Below are positions 58,601 to 64,000 of a stretch of 64,000 nucleotides of DNA, piece after piece. The translations under genes and the position numbers were made by a program. Origin of the DNA: Thermaerobacter sp. FW80. GTDB lineage: Bacteria > Bacillota > Sulfobacillia > Thermaerobacterales > Thermaerobacteraceae. The notes beneath the pieces are model-generated. The model did no database searches and was not told the DNA's origin. It was given only the letters and a program-made list of their open reading frames with translations. Numbering within the stretch: position 1 is the first letter of the stretch; each line of letters opens with the position of its first letter. The stretch is from NCBI RefSeq assembly GCF_004634385.1, contig NZ_CP037895.1:62001-126000 (forward strand), given 5' to 3'.

Positions 58601-58699
58601 GTTGCGACCCACTCCCATCGGTACCCAGCGAAGGATTCCACGGTGACCGCAGCGGCGAATGATACCATGGACACGGGTCTTGCGAGGGAGGAACGCCCG
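58601..58699. promoter_or_regulatory. Divergent control region of lpdA and the SorC-type regulator
   Basis: 99 bases between two divergent starts. It must hold both ribosome sites (GGGAGGAA for the regulator) and probably both promoters and the regulator's operator. No consensus promoter stands out. Confidence 0.5.
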
Positions 58700-59668
58700 A
58701 TGCAACTCGACGACCAGACCATCGAGCTGCTGGTCCGCTGCGCCTGGCTTTACTACGAGGAAGGCCTGACGCAACAGGAGATCGCCGACCGGCTCGGGAT
58801 CAGTCGGCTACGGGTCAATCGACTCCTCAAGCAAGCCCGCGACACCGGGATCGTGCAGATCTCGATCCAACACCCTTCGGTTCGCCTCATCGAACTCGAG
58901 GAACGCCTCATCGATCACTTTCGCCTGATGCGGGCGGTGGTGATCCCCACCCCCCTGGACCGCACGCAGCTCAAGCGGGTCCTCGGCAAGGCGGCCGCGA
59001 CCTATCTCGAACGGGCCCTTCGTCCCGGCGACTGCCTGGGGGTCACCTGGGGCACCACGTTGCTCGAAGTCGCGCAGCAACTGGTACCCCGCTCCGTATC
59101 CAATCTGCGTGTGGTGCAGATCACCGGGGGTCTGACCCCCGATGTGGGCGAGATCAACCCGTTCGACATCGCCCGTCGCGTGGCGGAGGCCTTCGATGCG
59201 CGTTGCTACTATCTTTACGCTCCCATGTTCGTCAGCCGACCCGAGGTGTGCGAAGCCCTGATGAACGAACCCTTCATCGCCCACGTCCTCGAACAAGCGC
59301 GAAGTGCAACCCACGTGCTCACCAGCGTTGGCGAGATGGAGCCCACGGCCACCTTCCGCCAGGTGGGCTACCTGGACGAAGCGACGTTCCGGTCGCTGAT
59401 CGGGATGGGCGCCGTCGGTTCCATGTTCGCCCGCTTCTACGACGCCCTCGGCCAACCGGTCCCGAGTGATCTCGATCGCCGTACGGTGGCCATCCGCCTT
59501 GAAGACCTCAATGCCATCGAAGACGTCATCGTCGTCGCCGGTGGCCCGGCCAAGGTGCGGGCGCTGCTGGGCGCCCTGCGGGGAGGCTACGTGAAGACGC
59601 TGATCACCGATGCGGGAACGGCGCGGGCGCTGCTCACCGCCGACGGAGCCGTCGGCACGCCGCCGTAG
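58700..59668 (+). CDS. SorC/DeoR-type sugar-binding transcriptional regulator
   Basis: A 322-residue regulator. The HTH LTQQEIADRLGISRLRVNRLLKQARDTGIV is followed by the sugar-binding domain (LGVTWGTTLLEVAQQL, QITGGLTPDVGEINPFDIARRVAEAF, GEMEPTATFRQVGYL, VVAGGPAKVRALLGALRGGYV). Such proteins are controlled by phosphorylated sugars or polyols. It lies between the E2 and E3 genes, opposite in direction, and is the best candidate to control the dehydrogenase and PTS genes together. The ATG follows GGGAGGAA. Confidence 0.9.
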   Translation: MQLDDQTIELLVRCAWLYYEEGLTQQEIADRLGISRLRVNRLLKQARDTGIVQISIQHPSVRLIELEERLIDHFRLMRAVVIPTPLDRTQLKRVLGKAAATYLERALRPGDCLGVTWGTTLLEVAQQLVPRSVSNLRVVQITGGLTPDVGEINPFDIARRVAEAFDARCYYLYAPMFVSRPEVCEALMNEPFIAHVLEQARSATHVLTSVGEMEPTATFRQVGYLDEATFRSLIGMGAVGSMFARFYDALGQPVPSDLDRRTVAIRLEDLNAIEDVIVVAGGPAKVRALLGALRGGYVKTLITDAGTARALLTADGAVGTPP

Positions 59669-59706
59669 CGCCGCATCACCCGCCGCTTCCCACAAGGCTT
59701 CGTGCG

Positions 59707-61062
59707 CTACGACACCAACAACCGCCAGGGATCGCTCAGCGTCTCCACGAGAAACCGCAGGTATCGCGCCGCGTCGGCGCCGTCAAGGGCACGATGGTCG
59801 AAGGTCAGGCCGAGGGTCAACCAGGTCCTTGCAGACGATTCCTCCCGGCCTCCCACCGGCTCCTTCACGAAGGTCCCTACGGAGAGAATCCCGACCTGCG
59901 GCGGGTTCAGCAGGGCGTTGAAGGCTTCCACCCCGAACATGCCCAGGTTGCTGAGCGTGAACGTCCCGCCCCCGATCTCGTCGGGTTTCAACCGGCCTTC
60001 CCGGGCCCGCGAGGTGACATCGGCCACGGCCTTGACGAGCTCTGCCAGGGGACGCCGGTCTGCGTGGCGAACGACCGGTACCACGAGGCCACCTGCCGGC
60101 AGGGCCACCGCGATCCCGAGATGCACCGACCGAAAACGCCAGATCTCACCGTCTCGCCAGTGGGCGTTGAGATCGGGAAAGCGGGGCAGGGTTCGCGCGA
60201 CCGCGAAGGCAAACAGGGCCGTATAGGAGAGCGACTGGCCGGTGGCCTCGGCCACCGCGGGTTCCAGGCGACGACGGAAGTCCTGGATCGCCTCGGCATC
60301 CGCCCGGGCGAACAACGTCACCTGGGGGATGCGGGCGCTCTGCACCATCCGCTCGGCCACCGCCTTGCGGTTGCCCGTCACGGGGATGCGTTCCACGCCG
60401 TCATCCTCCGGCTCCGGAGCGGGTGGGCGGAACGCGCCATGCTCGGCGTCGCGGGGCGTCGGTGAAACCCCGTCCACCCGACCCCCTTCCTGGCGACCCC
60501 GCGGGCCCGGCTCCCCTTTCGTCGTCGCGGCCATGGTCGCGGCCGCGGCCTCGACGTCCGCGAGGCGGATCACACCGCCACGACCGCCTGCCGGGACCCG
60601 GGCCAGGTCCAGGCCGAGCTCCCGAGCCCGCCGCCGCGCCGCAGGCGTGGCCCGGATGCGGTTACGGCCGAGCGCCGCACCGCTGGGAACCTCCGGTGCG
60701 CCTTTCCGGGCCTCTCCCTGGACCTCTCCTTGGGCCGCTCCTTGGGCCGGATCGGACCGCGCGCTGGGGTCGACGTCGGCCTTCGGTTGGGGCGGGTTCT
60801 GGCGGTCGTCGTCGTAACGCTCGCCGGGGGCCGCGATGTAGGCGACGATCTCCCGCACCGGCACCTCGGCGCCCTCCGGGTGGACGATCCGAGCCAAGAC
60901 CCCGTCGGCCGGCGCTTCGACCTCGATGTCGGCCTTGTCCGTCTCCACCTCGAAGAGCGGCTCACCGGCCCGCACCGGATCGCCTTCCTTCTTGAGCCAA
61001 CGAAGGATGATCCCCCGTTCCATGGTCATGTCCAGGACCGGCATGATCACGGGTTCCATCAT
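59707..61062 (-). CDS. Dehydrogenase complex E2 (dihydrolipoamide acyltransferase)
   Basis: A 451-residue E2. The lipoyl domain has its target lysine in [15 protein letters not shown] (about residue 45). The E3/E1-binding domain is [20 protein letters not shown]. Low-complexity linkers separate the domains, and the catalytic domain ends in [20 protein letters not shown] with the His and Asp of the acyltransferase. It transfers an acyl group to CoA. The start overlaps the E1b stop by four bases. The acyl group could be acetyl (from acetoin or pyruvate) or branched. Confidence 0.9.
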   Translation of the reverse strand: MMEPVIMPVLDMTMERGIILRWLKKEGDPVRAGEPLFEVETDKADIEVEAPADGVLARIVHPEGAEVPVREIVAYIAAPGERYDDDRQNPPQPKADVDPSARSDPAQGAAQGEVQGEARKGAPEVPSGAALGRNRIRATPAARRRARELGLDLARVPAGGRGGVIRLADVEAAAATMAATTKGEPGPRGRQEGGRVDGVSPTPRDAEHGAFRPPAPEPEDDGVERIPVTGNRKAVAERMVQSARIPQVTLFARADAEAIQDFRRRLEPAVAEATGQSLSYTALFAFAVARTLPRFPDLNAHWRDGEIWRFRSVHLGIAVALPAGGLVVPVVRHADRRPLAELVKAVADVTSRAREGRLKPDEIGGGTFTLSNLGMFGVEAFNALLNPPQVGILSVGTFVKEPVGGREESSARTWLTLGLTFDHRALDGADAARYLRFLVETLSDPWRLLVS

Positions 61063-62057
61063 GCCACACCCCCCGCGGCGACGCCGAGGACCCGCCGCAC
61101 CCCGTCGACGATGTCCGCCACCTGGGGTAGGGCCATCTCCTCGAGCCGCTTGTTGCAGGGAATGGGCACCGGCTTCCCGCACACCCGAACCAGCGGCGCA
61201 TCCAGGTAGTAGAAGGCCTCGCTCTCCATGATGGCGGCTGCGATCTCCGCGCCGACGCCACCGTGCTCGACGGCCTCGTGGGTGATGACGACCCGCCCCG
61301 TCTTCGCCACCGACTCGACGATGGTGTCCCGATCCAGGGGCAGCAGCGTTCGCGGGTCGATGATCTCCACGTCCACTCCCTCCGCCGCCAGGAGCTCCGC
61401 AGCCTGCAGGGCGCGCTGCACCTGGTACGATGTGGCGATGACGGTGACGTCCCGCCCCGGCCGGACCACGCGAGCCTTGCCGATGGGAATCGTGTAGTCC
61501 TCCTCCGGCACGGGACCCTTGACGCGATACAGCAGTTTGTGTTCGTAGAAGATCACCGGGTTGTCGTCGCGGATGGCTGCCTTCAGCAGGCCTTTCGCCT
61601 CTGCGGGGTCCGAGGGCATCGCGACCTTGAGACCCGGGACATGGGCCGTCCACGCCTCGAGGCTTTGCGAGTGTTGGGCTGCCGCTCCCGTCCCGGCTCC
61701 CCCCGGCGTGCGCACCACGATCGGGACCCGCGCCTTCCCTCCGAACATGTAGCGAATCTTGGCGGCCTGGTTGACGATGGCGTCCATGGCGTTGGTGATG
61801 AAATCCGAGAACTGGATCTCCACCACCGGTCGCATCCCCAGCAAGGACGCACCGATGGCACACCCCACCACGGCCGACTCGGCGATCGGGGTATCCCGCA
61901 CCCGCTCCGGGCCGAACTCCTCCAGCAGCCCGTTCGTCACCCCGAACGCACCGCCATAGATCCCGATGTCCTCCCCCAACAGGAAGACCCGGGGATCGCG
62001 ACGCATCTCCTCGGCTAGCGCTTCACGGATCGCCTGGGCCGTCGTGAGCTCGCGCAC
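61059..62057 (-). CDS. Dehydrogenase complex E1 beta subunit
   Basis: A 332-residue transketolase-like subunit. [84 protein letters not shown] and [14 protein letters not shown] are typical of acetoin/pyruvate dehydrogenase E1 beta. With E1 alpha it forms the thiamine-diphosphate site. The GTG at 62057 lies behind GGAGGGTGAGGGG, 40 bases after E1 alpha. Confidence 0.92.
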   Translation of the reverse strand: MRELTTAQAIREALAEEMRRDPRVFLLGEDIGIYGGAFGVTNGLLEEFGPERVRDTPIAESAVVGCAIGASLLGMRPVVEIQFSDFITNAMDAIVNQAAKIRYMFGGKARVPIVVRTPGGAGTGAAAQHSQSLEAWTAHVPGLKVAMPSDPAEAKGLLKAAIRDDNPVIFYEHKLLYRVKGPVPEEDYTIPIGKARVVRPGRDVTVIATSYQVQRALQAAELLAAEGVDVEIIDPRTLLPLDRDTIVESVAKTGRVVITHEAVEHGGVGAEIAAAIMESEAFYYLDAPLVRVCGKPVPIPCNKRLEEMALPQVADIVDGVRRVLGVAAGGVA

Positions 62058-62097
62058 GCCCCTCACCCTCCGTCCCTCTGCGTAGACGCAACGCCCG

Positions 62098-63072
62098 TCA
62101 CTCTGCGTAGACGTCGGCCAGCAGGTCGGCCGCATCCGGTTCCGGGCTCTCCTCGGCGTACCGGACCGCCGCATCGATCCGCTGCATGACGTCGGCTTCC
62201 AGCGCATCCAACTCCTTGGCCTCGAAGCCGTGGGCCTCCAGATGCCGGCGGAAGGCGGGGATGGGATCGCGGGCCTTCCAGCGCTCCACTTCCTCCCGGG
62301 TGCGGTAGCGCTGGGCGTCGCTCCGGGAGTGACCCCGGTACCGATACGTGACGGCCTCGACGAGGGTGGGCCCCTCCCCCTGGCGGGCCCGATCCACCGC
62401 TTGCCGGGCCGCTTCGTACACCGCCAGCACGTCGCAACCGTCGACCCGGAGCCCGGGGATGCCGTACGCGTGGGCGTGCTCGTGGATGCGCGGGTTGCCC
62501 AGCATCCGCTCCACCGGAGCGGACATGCCGTACTGGTTGTTTTCACACACGAAGACCACCGGCAGCCTCCAGATCGCGGCCAGGTTGAGCGCCTCGTGGA
62601 AGTCGCCCTCGTGAACGGCCCCGTCCCCGAAGAAGGCCACCACCACCTGCGCCCGTTCCTGCATCTTCAAGGCCAGGGCCGCCCCGCAGGCGATCCCCAG
62701 GCTGCCGGCGACGATGCCGTTGGCTCCGAGATTCCCGACCTCGATGTCGGCGATGTGCATGGAGCCGCCCTTCCCCCGGCAGTATCCCGACACCTTGCCC
62801 ATGAGCTCCGCCATCATCCGGTTGACGTCCTGTCCTTTGGCGATGGCGTGTCCGTGCCCCCGATGGGTGCTCGTGATGTAGTCGGACGGTTCCAACGCGG
62901 CGCAGACGCCGACGGCAACGGCCTCCTGGCCGATGTACAGGTGCATGGTGCCGTGGATGCGCCCGGCGTAGAAGAGCCTCTCCGCAGCCTCCTCGAAGCG
63001 GCGGATGAGCACCATGGTCTCGTACATCCAGCGGGCCAGTGCCCGGTCGCCTCCCAGCACCTGGGTGCCCAT
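62098..63072 (-). CDS. Dehydrogenase complex E1 alpha subunit
   Basis: A 324-residue thiamine-diphosphate subunit: [52 protein letters not shown] and the cofactor motif [19 protein letters not shown] through [15 protein letters not shown]. Its size and the GKGGSMHI pattern resemble acetoin dehydrogenase AcoA and short pyruvate dehydrogenase alpha subunits; the two cannot be told apart here. The ATG at 63072 is six bases from GGAGGT. It is the first gene of the run E1a-E1b-E2. Confidence 0.92.
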   Translation of the reverse strand: MGTQVLGGDRALARWMYETMVLIRRFEEAAERLFYAGRIHGTMHLYIGQEAVAVGVCAALEPSDYITSTHRGHGHAIAKGQDVNRMMAELMGKVSGYCRGKGGSMHIADIEVGNLGANGIVAGSLGIACGAALALKMQERAQVVVAFFGDGAVHEGDFHEALNLAAIWRLPVVFVCENNQYGMSAPVERMLGNPRIHEHAHAYGIPGLRVDGCDVLAVYEAARQAVDRARQGEGPTLVEAVTYRYRGHSRSDAQRYRTREEVERWKARDPIPAFRRHLEAHGFEAKELDALEADVMQRIDAAVRYAEESPEPDAADLLADVYAE

Positions 63073-63247
63073 GCTCACACCTCCGCTCCCCCTCGTCCCG
63101 GTTCCGGGGTGGTCCGTCGGGCCCGGGGTAGATCAACTGTAACTATACCATATCAAATGGTTGGCTCCGGACCGCTGGCAAGGAATCCGTCTCCGCAGGA
63201 AAACCGTGACCATCGGGAGGAGATCGACGGAAAGCGGCGAACCCTGT

Positions 63248-63263
63248 GAACACAAAAGTTCAT
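63248..63263. promoter_or_regulatory. Candidate operator in the E1a-gutM divergent region
   Basis: TGAAC-N6-GTTCA within an AT-rich patch (about 63240-63280) between two divergent operons, in a region otherwise GC-rich. It could bind the SorC-type regulator or GutM. No second copy was found in the lpdA divergent region, so this is tentative. The rest of the gap (63073-63360) holds an ACTATACCATAT patch near 63140 that may be the E1a promoter. Confidence 0.35.
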
Positions 63264-63360
63264 TCTAAATTCACTTGTAATGGCCTGCGCACCGGGTTCC
63301 CTCGCACCCTGCTGCAACCCGGTGGACGTGGGGAGGACGGCGAGAGGGGGATGCGTCGGT

Positions 63361-63756
63361 GTGCCCGTCGACTGGCAAGGAGTCCTCGTGGCGCTGGCCG
63401 GCGCCTGGGCCGTCCAGGCTCTGCTGACGTACCGCCAAATCGCGCACTATCGGACTCTGCTCCGGCGGATCTACGCGTCCCGTAGCCGTGGCTTCCTGGG
63501 TTCCGGCCGCATCCGGCACGGCTGGCGGGGCGGAGCCGTCGTCATCCTTCTGGCGGACGAACACGGCACCATCGTCGACGCCTGGGTGCTCCGTGGCGTC
63601 TCGGTGTTCGCCCGCTTCCAGCGGGAGGAGGTGTGGAACGGCCGTCACGCAAGGGAACTCGCCGCGGTGGATTCGTCCGACCCTTCGGTCCCCCTGGTTC
63701 ACAGGGCGGCGGCCGAGGCAGCGCAGCAGATCGCGGCCCGCATGGCCGCTGGATGA
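63361..63756 (+). CDS. gutM: Glucitol operon activator GutM
   Basis: A 131-residue GutM-family protein: a membrane-helix-like N-terminus (GVLVALAGAWAVQALLTYRQI), basic middle (RRIYASRSRGFLGSGRIRHG), then VVILLADEHGTIVDAWVLRGVSVFARFQ. In other bacteria gutM lies in glucitol PTS operons and activates them. The GTG at 63361 has GAGGGGGA 12 bases upstream. It is followed 48 bases later by srlA. Confidence 0.82.
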   Translation: MPVDWQGVLVALAGAWAVQALLTYRQIAHYRTLLRRIYASRSRGFLGSGRIRHGWRGGAVVILLADEHGTIVDAWVLRGVSVFARFQREEVWNGRHARELAAVDSSDPSVPLVHRAAAEAAQQIAARMAAG

Positions 63757-63804
63757 TCCAAGGCGGGCACCGCCTGAAACACGCTTCCGAGGGGAAGATC
63801 CAAC

Positions 63805-64000
63805 ATGGACGTCCTTGCGCATGGCGCCGAGTGGTTCATTGGCTTGTTCCGGAAGGGCGGGGAGGTGTTTCTCAGCCTCGCGGGAGGCATCTTGCCCACC
63901 CTCATCTGCCTGCTCGTGGCCGTCAATGCGCTGGTCCGCATCATCGGCCAGGAGCGCGTGGAGCGTTTCGCGCAGCGGATCACGCGCAACGTGGTCCTCC
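63805..64000 (+). CDS. srlA: Glucitol/sorbitol PTS subunit IIC (SrlA), N-terminal part
   Basis: The first 65 residues only; the gene runs off the right edge. [40 protein letters not shown] and [13 protein letters not shown] match the start of the glucitol EIIC protein, which opens the sugar-alcohol channel in the membrane. The ATG at 63805 follows GAGGGGAAG. Confidence 0.88.
   Translation, partial: MDVLAHGAEWFIGLFRKGGEVFLSLAGGILPTLICLLVAVNALVRIIGQERVERFAQRITRNVVL

Overview
The window looks like a piece of chromosome from a very GC-rich Gram-positive of the thermophilic Firmicutes type, most like Thermaerobacter or a relative. This is inferred from the GC content, the frequent GTG/TTG starts behind strong GGAGG sites, a T-box leader, a ykkC-family riboswitch and the gene content. 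I found no tRNA, rRNA or CRISPR array. By eye, base composition is uneven: 1-7.6 kb, about 28.8-29.1 kb, 32.0-32.5 kb and 48.3-52 kb are clearly less GC-rich than the rest.

Layout. 0-7.5 kb: the end of an acetone-carboxylase-type operon (HyuB-type, HyuA-type and small zinc subunits), an acyl-CoA ligase, a terminator, and a convergent sigma-54 activator of the AcxR/AcoR type. 7.8-8.8 kb: a decaying ArsR / SRPBCC / methyltransferase operon. 9-11.4 kb: a membrane glycosyltransferase and a polyprenol-phosphate glycosyltransferase whose GtrA half is cut by an in-frame TGA. 11.8-15.2 kb: an acyl-CoA synthetase gene split by a 1,426-bp IS256-family element. 15.3-27 kb: mostly intact metabolic genes (CMD-family protein, two Gate-domain membrane proteins, CoxG-like, XdhC-like, UPF0173 hydrolase, Sir2, FAD-linked oxidase, VOC-DinB fusion, VapBC-type toxin-antitoxin, prephenate dehydratase). 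27-32.5 kb: an insertion-sequence island with two more copies of the same IS256-family element, a second kind of IS256-family element, an IS110 remnant, and one secreted, membrane-anchored protein gene that can be rebuilt in frame across two insertions. 32.7-34.1 kb: isocitrate lyase.

The centrepiece is 34.6-47.6 kb: a consensus promoter, a ykkC-family RNA best explained as a ppGpp riboswitch with its own terminator, then a leucine-specifier T-box with a second terminator, then ilvN-ilvC-leuA-leuC-leuD-leuB-ilvD-ilvB. The operon would be read fully only when ppGpp is high and tRNA-Leu is uncharged. LeuA lacks its usual leucine-binding domain, so control may have moved to the RNA leader. Many of these enzymes carry long Ala/Gly/Pro/Thr-rich extensions, some made of tandem repeats. 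A short DNA motif, GGTTCNTCC (best form GGCCGGTTCGTCC), recurs in unrelated reading frames, mainly from 10 to 47 kb.

47.6-54.6 kb: an oppF remnant, a less GC-rich block (COG0523 GTPase, CxxC protein, polysaccharide-deacetylase-family protein, asparaginase), then an IS110 / IS3 / IS256 scar. 54.9-56.2 kb: an M20-family amidohydrolase. 56.5-64 kb: a 2-oxoacid/acetoin-type dehydrogenase complex (E1a, E1b, E2, E3) interleaved with a SorC-type regulator, a PTS EIIA, GutM and the start of the glucitol PTS subunit SrlA. This suggests a sugar-alcohol uptake locus fused to an acyl-CoA-forming dehydrogenase.
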